In this document: positions 50,791 through 63,500 of the stretch, in pieces
How positions within the stretch are numbered: position 1 is the stretch's first letter
Layout of the letters: every line of letters starts with the position of its first letter
Source of the DNA: Rotaria macrura
Taxonomy: Eukaryota > Rotifera > Eurotatoria > Philodinida > Philodinidae
Direction: 5' to 3'
Length of the DNA: 64,000 bases
Assembly: GCA_900239685.1 (NCBI GenBank)
Contig: OENT01000334.1
Location: 1 to 64,000, forward strand
Notes under the pieces: model-generated
Told to the model about the DNA's origin: nothing
Database searches by the model: none
What the model saw: the letters and a program-made list of their open reading frames with translations, nothing else
Made by a program: the position numbers and the translations under genes

Positions 50791-51334
50791 GTTCCCTCTG
50801 AATCAGACCAGAAACAAACAGATATAGACAGAAAAACTGAGCATATTGCAATAACACTACAAAGAATACTATTATATGATTAATCATTCCGTGGCCAACA
50901 GAATTAGTGATATTCGCAACGCTCATAGAGTCATCATACAAGTGTAATATTTATGAGCAATTTTAATAATGAATAAAATCAAAAAATATGTAATTTATGT
51001 TAATTGAAAGAACACAATTGTTCAATTTCATATTCTCATCTAGAATAACTCGTTCTGGAGTAAAATCGCTAAATTTTGTTTCCGATATCCGTCTAACTTA
51101 TATAGAAATGATTAGCATCTAAAAGAAATTTAAAGAAAAACAAATACGGAAGTGTCGCTGAGCCTCTTCAGTAATCAGCTTCTAGCTAAGACACCAGATG
51201 TACGCCGAAAGAAATTTTCAATTGATTTCAACAATATTTGAAAAAAGAAAACACAATTTTCATGTCCTTGTCATTCCTATTTATAAATATCTGATTCTCT
51301 CTGTGTATTTTTCGGTGATTCATAAAGTAAATTG

Positions 51335-51432
51335 AGAATCAGTACTTGTTTTTATTGACGTTGGAAAATCGATCGTTATCAATACTTTGCATGAATTTCA
51401 TAATATTGTGGTTCAATTATATTTTCCCTGAT
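51335..51432 (+). pseudogene. Second possible protease-like relic
   Basis: A plus frame reads VLVFIDVGKSIVINTLHEF, with the same hydrophobic-Asp-x-Gly pattern and following VIN as the fragment near 49815. The two may derive from one repeat family. It ends at a stop near 51432 and no larger element is recognisable. Confidence 0.2.
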
Positions 51433-52556
51433 GTATCAGAGTTCTGAATACTGTTTAGAAGATTAAGTAAGAAAGCATACAAATGACACATTGTTTGAGA
51501 CCTATTATTAATTATTCTACCTGTTTTGAATGTATTAGTAGTCTGTACAATACATCATGTGAATCGTCAGATTACGCACGTTTGGATTATTTTATTCAAG
51601 TTTATCTATGTTAATAGTATGGTACGATGTTGCTGTTCATTCAAAAGATCATTTGATCAGCAGAAAAAAATGATTTAGACGTCAACGAAGAGTGTCAATG
51701 TTCTTTAGAAGAACGTTCGCAAGTAACGGGCACACTACTCGAATTTCATTTTACAGCATTATTTCAACTTCCCGAGGTTCTTTACTCCTTCGTCTTCCTC
51801 TTGATGTGAAAGTGTCGTATGTGTTTCTCATTGCCAACAATGCGGACGGCATGTCCAAATGTTTTTTACTGGCACTACTTCGACATACGTAATTGGATAA
51901 ACTTATTTGAACGTTTTTCTAAATGCGATATTACCATGCATACGCAAAAATAATGAAATTCGATATTAAACATGTGAGAAATGTACTTTAGTTCGTATCT
52001 AGTCGTTACAACATTTGATTTGATATTGACCATAGATACTACTGGCGGGGCGAGAGAAAAACTGATTGAGTGAACATATTTTTTACAAATTATTTTGTGC
52101 AATGTTCTTTTTTTCATCTGGGAAAATTCATTATTGGATTTGTAACGTGAACAATACCTCTGCCATTCATTTCAATAACAGCGATATTCCATTTTGCGAA
52201 AGTGTGCTGTTTCGATGCATTTCTGCAAACGTGATAGAGGCACGTCCTCGATTGTGATTGGTGCATGAACTCGTAAGTGTGGACACATATTGATTCAAAG
52301 ACGAAGATAATACTGCATTGAATCGCTAGTGTAGATGGGACCGTTTTTGTTTTCGTGTTTCATTCTTTTTTTGTGTCTTAAATTCAAATATTGAATAATT
52401 TCTTGGATGTTGCTTCAGTCATTTTCACTAATTATTTCTTTTTGTGTGTTCCCTAATCGATTAAACCATACTTGTCAGAAATCTGTAGTATTCTTTACGC
52501 TTTTTTTTCTAGATTAGGATTTGGCAATAAAAACATAATTGGCAGAAGAAGAAAAA

Positions 52557-53754
52557 ATGATTAGTACATTCAATCCGTTTGAAGCTCATTACGATTCTAT
52601 CAATGATAAGGATGATTTCAATATTGAAAATTCGAATAAAAATTATAAAATCGATCCATTGGAAACAGAAGCTGAACGAAATCTTCGTACACGTACCGTG
52701 TAAGTTTGAATCGAAGTCTTCAGTATTTCTTTTTGTTGTTTAGAGCACATTAAAGTTAAATATAATTCATGGTACTGTATTTTATTTTCCTAGTACACCA
52801 ATTGTAACTGGTTCATCGGTAGCAGCATTCGTCTTCAATGGCGGTGTTATTTTAGCGGCTGATGTACTTGGTTCCTATGGTTCATTAGCTAAATATCGTA
52901 ATCTACCACGTATTCATCAAGTGAATGCTCGTACTATTTTGGCGCTTGGTGGAGATTTGTCTGATGCAGATTATATTAAAGAAGCTGTTGATGCTAAAGT
53001 GTAAGTTAAAATGAGTTTCGAGTAGCTTTTTGATGGTTTTCATTTCTATGCAAGTGAGGAAGATCTTGTTCAAGAAGATGGAAGTGAAATGACACCGTTA
53101 GCTCTCTATGCGTGGTGTACTCGACTCATGTATCATCGACGAACAAAATTCAATCCATTATTAACAAGTGTTATAGTTGCTGGCATAGAAAATAACGAAC
53201 CGTAAATATATGGAAGCGACATGAAGGAGTTTATTATCTCAAAACGTTTTCTTCTATTGATAGATTTCTTGGACGCGTTAATGATAAAGGTTCGGCTTTT
53301 AAAGAATTTTTAATCATGACTGGCATTGCAAATCATTTGACTCAAGTAAATCGCTTGTTATTGTTAAATAATATTATTTATAAATCATATTTTCTTGTCT
53401 ACTCTATGTAGGGTTGGATTCGAACAATTCTCGAAAATTCAAATCAACTTAATAAAGATCAAGCTGAACATCTCATGGATCGCATTATAAAACAACTTTT
53501 TTATCGTGATTGTCGAGCATTTGCTCGCGTAAGATAATCTCATTGAAATATATTTCCAGTTGTCCATGACTATTTTTACTCTAGTATCGTGTATGTATCG
53601 TAACAAAAGATGGCGTTGAATTTAAAGCTAAAGAAGTTCAACCTGATTGGAGTTTAGCACCATCACTGTAAGTTTTTGTAGTTTTTCTTTCGATCATGTA
53701 TCAATTAATTATTGTCTTCTATTGTATCTTTATTCTAGTCGAAATTCAGAATAA
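52557..53754 (+). CDS. PSMB4: Proteasome subunit beta type-4 (beta-7)
   Basis: PSMB4 is a non-catalytic beta subunit of the 20S proteasome. Seven exons, 52557-52699, 52794-53000, 53055-53201, 53264-53345, 53412-53528, 53585-53667 and 53739-53754, join in phase to 795 nt, 264 aa, the human length. A short propeptide is followed by the mature start TPIVTGSSV (human NPMVTGTSV). [21 protein letters not shown] is close to human [39 protein letters not shown] matches HSWLTRAMYSRRSKMNPL and QLFYRDCRAFARYRVCIVT matches VLYYRDARSYNRFQIATVT. The region after PFLGRV is divergent: human YEAPSLATGYGAYLAQP reads FKEFLIMTGIANHLTQG. The last coding exon is 16 nt, and the TAA stop lies inside an AATAAA hexamer (53750-53755). 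Introns are 53-93 nt. Confidence 0.94.
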
Positions 53755-55746
53755 ATGATTATTTTCAAAACTATTGAGCTGAAATGGACAATATAGTCGA
53801 GATTTTCATTCTTGTGTTGTTGCTTCGTTCTTTTTTTTTATTATCATTCTAAATACAGACGAAGTCTTATTTCATGTTTTTTATGTGACTTTCTTCTTTT
53901 ATCTTATAGGTATTAGGAATTGAATATATCACATGACGCGCGTCTGTCATACTTTCAAAACTGCATATTTCCTAATACTGAGCTAGACGTCAAAGTATTC
54001 TTTCAATATCCAATCAAAATGTCTGTTTTAACGTTTATTAAGCACGAGTTGTTCATCTGTGGGGATTTTAGAACATTTAAAATAAAAATACATCCTTCAT
54101 TCTCAGATTTTAGACGATGCAAACAAATCTACAACATAACAATTGCATTTATTTAAAAGCAGATGTTTATTACAAAAAAACTCATGAAGTACAATGAATC
54201 TTCAGCATCGAAAAGTCAACCATACAAAATAAAATTGATGTGAAAGAATGTGAATGTACGGATAGGAAAGAACAAAAGACTAATATACACTTCTAAAATC
54301 GCAAATATATACATTGATCTTTCAATAGATGTTATACTTACCTTCCCTTTTGTTTACTACTTAACTTTTAGATGCTAAATGTTCTGGTTCTTAATATGAA
54401 ATAAAGGAATTATGTCACAGTAGCCATTATGTAACAAACTTTTTTGTAGAGTATTTTCATTTAAATATTGATCATTAGAAAAGAAAAATAGAAAGAGCAC
54501 AAACAATTAGAAGTATGTACATGAATTTAAAAGAAATTATAATGTGACGTAAGATTGATTGACATTTGGATTCATCTGTCTATCTCATCATTAAACTCTG
54601 TTGAGAAATGAATATGCCAAGTGTCTTGTTTCACATTCTTCGTTGTCTTTTTAATTTACGTTTCTATCGTGTCGCTTCCATTGGAAATTCTAACTATGAT
54701 CGAGATTAGGAGATACAATGCCCTTTCAATACATCGAAGCATACACATTCTAATCAGAATATTTGCTCTTATCCTACATGTATGTTCTCGTTATCGATTA
54801 TTACGATAGATTTTCTTTGTTTTCCATTACTGTCTATTGATTGTTCAATCGGATAAGATAAATCCTACTAGGCTGTATCGGTCATCGGATATATCTTCTA
54901 ATAACAATCAATGAATTGATACATCACGTATCAGAAACAAAAGGAACTAATTAATTTTTTTCTCGGTTTCCTTTCGTTCTCATCATTTCTTTTTATTTTT
55001 CTAAAGACTTTCTATTAGTCATAATACACATTGATATTAATACAACTATGATTAACAAGGTAAGATGATGACATATCGTTTTCTCTATAGCATATGTATA
55101 TGGCACGTGTATATTCTATGTTCTTAGTTTTTTTTGTTTTTCATTTCATTCTTTTCTAGTCGATATTTCTAATACCTTTCTGTGTCGTATTACAAGTCCA
55201 TGATGATTGAAAGCGAGAAAGAGGAGAAGAAGGAGGACGATGGTAGGAAGGAGAGAATGACCGTTTGACCGGTTCAGTGTTGGTCGTTGTATACGTACAT
55301 GTCATGACTATTGGTCGATTAGGAACACATGGAACAACGTAAACGAGAAAGAAGAAAAAACATGTATAGGGTCTGTTCATTTTCTCTTCACTGCTGTTGA
55401 TCTACTAGCCATTGACATTAATTAGAACGGCGACTGCTGTTACTACTGTCCTAATTTCGCAAATGCATGTGTCACCATCATCACAATGCTCATTTTCCTG
55501 TATTCATTTCTCATGAATAGATACACACATCTGTTGTTACACTCCGTAACGAATCGTATTAAGTTTATATTATTGATCTGATTCATGTTTTCTTTGGACA
55601 AGAGAAACATGAATCAACGAACGGAAATCATCAAGCATTGTTTCTTCTGTAATATGAGTCATCTACCTATATTTTTTTAGATACTTAACAAAAAAATTCT
55701 CATTTTGTCTTTAATTAATCTCAACCGAGAATAAAAAGTAATTAAT
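53755..55746. other. Spacer between PSMB4 and the Lgl gene
   Basis: About 2 kb without a supported gene. A plus frame of 78 codons at 53920-54156 has no family resemblance. The right part should carry the Lgl promoter. I see no structural RNA. Confidence 0.5.
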
Positions 55747-58700
55747 ATGTTCAAGTTTAAACTTGGACATAAACAGCCCGAGGAGAATGAAAGTCGCCGA
55801 CGTCTTCAAAAGGAATTATTTGGATTAAATAAAGTAAGTAGCTGATTATTTGATAGTTTATTTATTAATTCTTTGTCTGATTCTTTAAAGATTTGTGTCC
55901 GTGGTTTTCCTTCACGACCATCAACACTTGCCTATGATTCTCAATTGAAATTAATTGCTATTGGTACACACACGGGTGAAATTCGAATGTAAGATTAACT
56001 ATACGAGTTCAAAGTTATGATTGATTTATTCGTGACTCGTTTCTCATTGTTTTCTAGTTATGGTCAACCGAATTTTCAATTATCATATAATATTGATCCA
56101 AATTCATCATCATCAATTCGTAAATTAATATTTCTTGATGGCATTGGACGACTTCTCGTTCTAACTATTGATGGTTATTTGCATTTACTCGAATTAAATA
56201 ATTATGATCATACAATAAATGATTTAACATCGAATAGTACAGTACGAATCGATCGTATGTGTACATCAAGTGAAGATGATTCAATCATACTTAGAAATAC
56301 ACAAACAATATGTTTATTGAGAAATCATTTGAATTTATTGATTGGTCTTAATGATGGAAATATTTATTCATTTAGTATTGAAAATTTTTCACTTAACATA
56401 AATCCAATTATTTCAACTGATATTATTGAAAAAACGTAAATAATAAATATTAGACTTTGTTTTTTTTTGTTTGCAAGAAAAGTTCTTAACTGATTTCTGA
56501 TGAAAAATTTTCATTTTAGTATTGTTGAATACTGTAGTGGTCGTATAATTCATCCAGGTCCTGTACAATCCATCGTTCAACATCCAACTAATGAAAATAA
56601 AATATTAATTGGATATAAAAATACGCTTATCGTTCATTGGGATTTACCATCGAATAGTCACGATCGAACATACATATATAAACAAGTAGCTAGATTATCT
56701 TTTGTGTTTCATCGTAAAAGAATTCATGTCAATGTCTATGATATTCGTTTTTTCTCAAGGAAGTCGAATCTGTTTGTTGGTACAATAAAGGTATGAATTT
56801 TGCTACGTGTCATAATAATGGAAGTTATGCATTATGGGATGCCAAACAACAATTAAATATCGTGGAAACAGAAAAAATTCCATATGGACCTTATCCATGT
56901 ACACCAATGAGTAAAATTTGCGTTAAAATTATGCGAAAGTACGTTGCTAATTTATTTTTGGATTTTTCTAAATTCTTATTCGAAGAAACTCAGTGAAGAG
57001 ATTTGTGCGATGAGAAACATTTCGAGTTCAGTTACACTTTTGTAAACATGGGATAATGAAAATAAATTTCTCTACAACGTATACACATGATTACATCAAC
57101 ATATACTAGTCATAAGATAATGTCAAAGTAATCAATTAACTCATCGACTCATTCTCCTCATTTTTCTATGATATTTCTATTGCAAGTTATGTTGAGTTGA
57201 GTGCATGGTGATGATAGAAAAATCTTCTTACACATGTCTTACGTAAGATTATTAATAATTATCTACGATCTTGCATTTTATTGTAAGAAAATTGATCAGA
57301 CTTGCTGAATAAAATTTCACAAGTGAGTTGTTTTTTCTCGAAATTAAGTCTACAGAGAAAATAGATCTATCAATTGTAGTCTGTAATGAAACTTAATCGT
57401 TCGTAGATAATAATATTTTTTATAAATATCTGACTGAAACCTATCTTTAGCATATCCTAGTGTAGTTTTTATTGAATCATAATATTTTATTGGAACGACT
57501 TCTAAATTCATCGCTACGTAATATTACGGTTGACATATGGAAACTAACCCTGTGGATTTCTATTGTTGCTTACGGAAGCTGAAGATTATTAGTATAGGTT
57601 TAGAAATACGAAATTTCAGTAGTTGAATGTTAAACTTGATTATTTGGCAAAATTGCTCTCTTAATTCTTACTCATTACATACACGTCTATCAATAGATAT
57701 GTGCATATATGTTTTTTTTTTGTCTTGTTTTTATTTGAAGTGGTGATCCTTTGATAATATTTGCCGGTGGCTTACCTCGTTCAAGCTATTCGAATAAGCA
57801 CAGTGTTAGTTGTTTATTGGAAAATGAACATGATCATAATAATGAACGAACACGACATGTTACTTTTGATTTTACAACGCCCATTATTGATTTTTTTACT
57901 ATTGATAGATTGTCAAATGATAGTTGTATGCTAATCTATGAATAAATTGATTCTAGACGGATGAAAATTTTATTTTTTCGAATGTTTTAGCTCGTGATGA
58001 TCCACAATCACTTGTGATCTTATTGAATGAAGAGATCGTTGTCATTGATCTTGTTACCGATAGTTGGCCATCATACCATTTACCTTACTTGAATAGTATT
58101 CATGCAACGCCTGTTATATGTACAACAGTAGTATGTAATGTCAATCCACAATTTTATAAGAAACTAATTAATTATGCAACTATACAATTGGATGATTATT
58201 CCGATCGAGTTAGTAGAATTTTTGTTTTTCATTTACTAACAACATATATTGTATATGTCATTTAAGAAATGGCCAATAACAGGAGGAAACATACAACGTA
58301 CCTCAAATAATTTAGAAGATGATACAGAGCAACGACATTTATTACTTACAGGGTATGTCAATTGAACATGTAAATAGAAATATCTAGAACACTATTTTCT
58401 TGTTCGTCATCTAATTAGACATGAAGATGGATCCATTCAATTTTGGGATATTACTAATATTTCGATGCCTTTGATTTATAAATTAAAAACGAGTGATTAT
58501 TTTCAAATTGAACAAGCACCGATCGATGATACAGAAGAAGAAACATGGCCACCATTTCGAAAGGTTCGATTGTTGTTATATCTAAAAGAAATTGAATTCT
58601 AATTCTTCTATTTAGACGGGTCTCTATGATCCATATTGTGATGATCCTCGTTTAGCCATACAAAAATTATCAATTTGTACAAATACAGACACACTCATTA

Positions 58701-60574
58701 TTGCTGGAACAGCAGGACAAGTTCTAACATTTGAATTTTCATCTGACTCTACCGATGTGAATATAGCTGTAAGTTCAATTTGAAATTTATTTGAACCTAA
58801 TTTGTTTTCGTTGTTGAAATTTTTCTCATAGACAACAACAGTAAACTTACTTGATGGATGTGAGAGTTTCGTTTGGAAAGGTCATGAAGAAATGAAAACA
58901 AAACAAACATTTATCCCAGCTGGTCTTGTTCTCACATCATTAGTTCAATTGTATCCGCCAGCTGCTGTTTCAGCATTAGCATTATGTTCCGATATTCAGA
59001 CGTATGTTTGTCATTCGATATCTGTGCTTAGGTAAATGATTTCATGTCATTCTTTTAGTTATGCGGTAGGCACGGCACATGGCTTTACCATATTTAACTA
59101 CAAACAAAATCGAATACTAGCTGCTAAATGCACACTTGATCCGAGTACTTTAGGATATACACCGACTGTACCTCTGTCAACGGGTGAATCAACATTGATA
59201 CGTGGACGTTCTCTGAAAAAATCTCTCCGAGAATCCTTTCGACGTTTACGTAAAGGACGAACAATAAAAAAAGCCACCATGATGTTAACACCAAAGCGAA
59301 CCGATGAAAATAGTCCATTATCACAAACGAATGTTCATCTAGAAGAAGTTATTCGTGTACCTGTTGAACGACAAGTAGAATTTAGAGAATTCAAGCCTGT
59401 CGATGATCAAGTAGCTAGCATGGTTAGATGTCTATACTTCGCTAAAACATATCTCAATAGTGGTAATATTCTACGGATAAAAATCGTACACTAATTAGTT
59501 TATTTTGATTGTATGATTTTTGTTTTTTCGTCACCGCTAGTCAATGATCGAACTCGTTCACTTTGGGCTGGTACAAACGGTGGTCATGTATATGTTTATT
59601 CTATTACTGGCTCTGAACCTCAATTAACGAATGGGGTAACGAATGGAACTCCCATTGCAACGGATCAAGCTAGTACATGTTCGATGGGTAAGCTGTTCTT
59701 TTTTCTTTCTTCTCACGTGCTCATCGGAATGCAATGATTTTAGCGAAAGAAATTCGATTAAAACACAAAGCGCCCGTGTTGAGTATCATTGTACTTGATG
59801 GATCCAGTCAATCAATAGGACAAGGTTCTGGTATTCCAATAATTGAATCCACATTATCAAATTCAAATGTTCCTGCTCCGACAACAAATCATCTAGAACA
59901 TGTTTCACCGATTTCATCAACAACGTTCACTCCACATAAAGTTCTCATTTGTTCTGAAGAACAATTTAAGGTAATCCATATCCTTTCTTTTTTTCTTTTG
60001 TTCTTCATATCGAATTTTCACGGTTCTCCTATTCGAAAGGTCTTTACATTACCAAATCTAAAACCATATTGTAAATTTAAATTAACAGCAACAGAAGGTA
60101 CTCGTGTACGAAAAGTAAATGTTAATCAATTTACTGTTAAAACAGGTAAAAACATAGTTCGATTGTTTCATTACTTTTCATTTTTTTTCCTATTTAGATA
60201 ATACTAATGAATCTCATTCTGAATCATGTCTTGTGTGTTTGGATAATATGGGTCAAATAAGTATCTATACATTGCCAACTCTTCGTCGTCAAATCCTATT
60301 TAGTTGTATAAAAGCAAGTGATATAAATGCTCTATCAAGTGTTCAATTTTCCCCCTTCGCTCACGCTTTGTATTTACAATCATCATCTGAATTAGTTCAA
60401 GTTACGTTTTCACCTCAAGCAATTTTACCATATTCGATGTCTATTACATACGATAAAATTCAACGGAAGACAATACAAAGATCTGATCCAGAGAAATCTA
60501 CTCCAGAAAAAAGTCCAGAAAAAAGCTTATCAAACGGACAACAATTCCTTCCCTTGTATGTGAAAATAAAATAA
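55747..60574 (+). CDS. LLGL1: Lethal(2) giant larvae protein (LLGL)
   Basis: Lgl is a WD40 cortical protein of basolateral polarity that partners aPKC/Par6 and Scribble and binds syntaxins. Sixteen exons, 55747-55833, 55891-55988, 56058-56435, 56520-56685, 56760-56938, 57741-57922, 57991-58208, 58267-58352, 58419-58563, 58616-58768, 58832-59001, 59059-59462, 59541-59687, 59744-59970, 60040-60145 and 60198-60574, give 3123 nt, 1040 aa (human LLGL1 1064, LLGL2 1020). Landmarks: RRRLQKELFGLNK at the N-terminus; KILIGYKNTLIVHWD; IIFAGGLPRSSYSN; KWPITGG; LLLTGHEDGSIQFWD; WPPFRKTGLYDPYCDDPRL; AGTAGQVL; RCLYFAKTYL; SLWAGTNGGHVYVYS; EEQFKVFTLP. The aPKC motif RSLKKSLRESFRRLRKGR spans 671-688, with Ser672, Ser676 and Ser680 spaced as fly Ser656/660/664. 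The tail carries PEKS repeats. AATAAA lies 13 nt past the stop. One gene stands for LLGL1/2; the symbol is nominal. Confidence 0.95.
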
Positions 60575-63500
60575 ACTAATGTTCCGAATAAATTTTATCC
60601 TATTGTTAATTTCATTTATGTAAAACTAAATCTTGTACTTGAATAGTTAAAAAAACAACTCATATAGAGTTAAAGAATTCGTTACAGTGTAATTCCACAC
60701 ATATATATCGATCATTCGTATCTTTTTTTTTTGTATTTCTTTCTTTTGTTGGTTTGATCTTCTCTTTATTCGTTTGATTTTCTCAATTCTTGTCAACCAT
60801 CTGACCGAAATCGTCCATTCTCACTTTTTTTTCTTCTTTTAATACTGGCATACATAAACGTGTTGTTTATGCAATAAACAGATGACGATTTAGTAAGGTC
60901 AATCGTATAGAACACAGCTGCTATATTCAATGTTAAACAGTGTTCGTCAGTAAAAGTAAATCATTGACGAGTAACATTCGTAGAAAAACATTAGCATCAA
61001 TAGGAAGAAAAGCGACACAGTTTATGAGTAAGCGACCGATGATTTGATTTGGCATGGGAGAATATTTGTTACTGGCAGAAAAAAGATATATTTTTTTGCA
61101 CTTTTACAAATATACTATATAGACATGTTGTTGCCTCTTGTGCACGAAATTAGCTGCATTGATGACTGTTTGTGTTCGAGTTCGTGCATTAGAATATTTC
61201 AAACAACAATAAAAATGCTTCAAAATGTAACGCATCATTTTCAAACGAGAAAGATATCTATTTGTAAAACTTAACAAGCTAATGCAATGTTCTTCTTCTT
61301 CATGACACATAGTATTAGTTGTTTATCATTTGACTGCAGATTCTCATTGAATAGACAAAAATCTCCTACACAACATATGACATGTTGCATTTAGTTCAAT
61401 GTTTTCATTGTTGTGCAATTGAAGCGTTCACACAACAAGCCATCAAAACATGTTAGTGATTCTTACAGAATACAGTTTTATACGCTCTGATAGTTTCAAT
61501 GTTGTCTGATATTCAGGTTTGAATATGTAACTATTTATGATATTTTCTTCTTCCAGAATCATATGAAAATTTACGGGCTCACGTAAATTCCAGATACACG
61601 GGCGAAATTTTTTACTGTTAAAAATAGTCTGTGGTCGCTGAACATTGGATAAAATTTTGAAATGAACAACGTAGCAGTTTAAGCGTTCAAATATAATTCA
61701 ACGAATTTTAGCCTCTTGATTGATAATAATTAGAAAGATGATATTTCGATCCGTATTTTTGACAGTATTCATAAAAGCAATGCGATTCCACTAGTTGGGA
61801 GAAACAAAATTAAGTCGAGAAAATTGAAAATCTACCTAAGTCTACGCACTCGGTAATGCTGATGCGAGACTAGGCGTTCAGTAGTGACTGAGAGTCGACG
61901 CCAAAGAATTTCATAACAATATTCAATGTTTAGTGTACCAATGTATGAACTCTATACTTGAAAACACACAATGGCATAGTTTGTAGATGGGGAATCCTCT
62001 CTGAACTTATATATTTCAAATCATTTAATGCCTTTCGATGTATTTTGCCGATACGATAACATACAATCAGCTACTCAATGCAACCACTCCATATTCCAGT
62101 AGCTAATTTGTGTCAAATCATACGACGTTATTTCGTGTTCGTCAATAAAAATATCGACCACTGAATCCTATTCGAACAAATAATCATTGACAAAATAAAT
62201 TATTAGAGGCGATACACACATACAAAGAGGTAAGTTTTTAGGATTGTACTAATTGAGAGTGGTTTGGTGCAGACTCTATATATTGGTTGTATGAAAGAAT
62301 ATGCCCATTGCCATGAGTGAAAACATAGCATAAATTTGTAAATATGACCTGAGGAATCGCTTTTCTTTCTAATTTTTCGAACAATGTTTTTCATTTTTTC
62401 GTAACATCTAGCTAATACCATAGAAAGCGTCAGTTGTCAGAAATAAGTGAATTAGTAATACAAGACGCCATCAGACAACGGATGAGTATTTCGTCACTGT
62501 CTCGAGCAAAACAATAAATGACAACTTGAACAAGCTCTGTTAAAAGAATGAGACACATAAAACGTGAGAGCAGAGGGCTGTCGAATGATATATTTCTTAA
62601 AATTTTGTAAGGACTGACTAAAACTGAGTAAAGATATATTCCTCTTCTACGATATTTATCCCTAATAACTTCACTTTATAAAATTCCTTCGTTGGTAAAC
62701 AGCAGACACTTCGAACTAGTTGTGGTGGATACAAACATTGCTTGACAATATAAAATGTTCAAGGATGAACAGAAACTAAACGAATAGTTCAATTTTTGAT
62801 TGGAATTATCACAGAAGACTTTACTTGCTCTGAATTTCTTTTTCAGACAGTTTAAAGTCAGCCTAGTATAACATGCAACAACTGTAGTATGTTTTCAACA
62901 GGATTGAAAATGCTGAAAAACTTGATTGCATATTTATTCATAGGGAAAAATCAAAAATCTATTCTGTCAAGTTTCCTATTGACCAATGTTATGATCAGAA
63001 TGCGTGTTAAAATTAACTGAGCGAAACGTCGCTTTGGAAAAAGATTTGTTTCAAGAGACTAAACAAAGTCTTGATATGAACAACACTCATTTTCGAATAC
63101 AATTTTATTCATTTCATAGTCAGTCAGGTAAAATAAGATCACTCTTACTCATACTTGCATTTGGTTCTAATGAAGGTTTTTTAGTAGAGACATTGCGAAC
63201 TTAAACACATGACAATGTTAAAGAAACTTGCAAGAAGATGTGTTCCTATTAGGATTACATTATCCAATATCGAACTAAGGTACTTCGATAGAATTTGAAT
63301 GACAAATGATTAGAGAATCGAGTGAAAAGATTGCAGCAGTTTAGATTTCTACGCATTGGTTGCCACTGGTATCGACATAGATTTGATGCCAACAAGCAAA
63401 AAGAGCCAGAGTCTGCTAAGTGAATTCAACATATGAATGACTATAACACTTAGGTTGAAGTTTTGTATATTCAATAATTAAGCTAATCCAAATTCTATAG

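Larger units (their letters stand above)
50019..50796. mobile_element. 778-bp inverted-repeat DNA transposon (non-autonomous or decayed)
   Basis: The element starts GGGTCTACGAAAGTTGC and, read from the other strand, starts GGGAACCCGAAAATTGC. It is flanked by identical 8-bp copies of TCTGAATC at 50011-50018 and 50797-50804, a target-site duplication. Behind each end lie copies of a 14-16 bp unit ending GCGCACG (five on the left, 50026-50099; three on the right, about 50746-50790), in opposite orientation. Inside, a plus frame at 50321-50572 (83 codons) includes FTTTEKGRPLMLVN, which resembles the start of a FLYWCH zinc finger, a domain found in some Mutator-like elements; the rest of that finger is unrecognisable after a poly-A run. 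An 8-bp duplication fits hAT, Merlin or Mutator-type elements. No transposase is present. Confidence 0.8.
48989..52556. other. Spacer with mobile-element remains
   Basis: This 3.6 kb stretch contains the C6orf120-like polyadenylation signal (49113-49118), a protease-like relic near 49815-49949, the inverted-repeat element 50019-50796 and a second relic near 51335-51432. Between 51650 and 52060 several plus frames look faintly protein-like but are broken. The last few hundred bases are presumably the PSMB4 promoter. Confidence 0.55.

Noticed and set aside
63004-63204. 66-codon coil-like plus frame
   Set aside because: No partner exon, no family, and the second half reads as ordinary AT-rich sequence. 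It was kept only as a note on the right flank.
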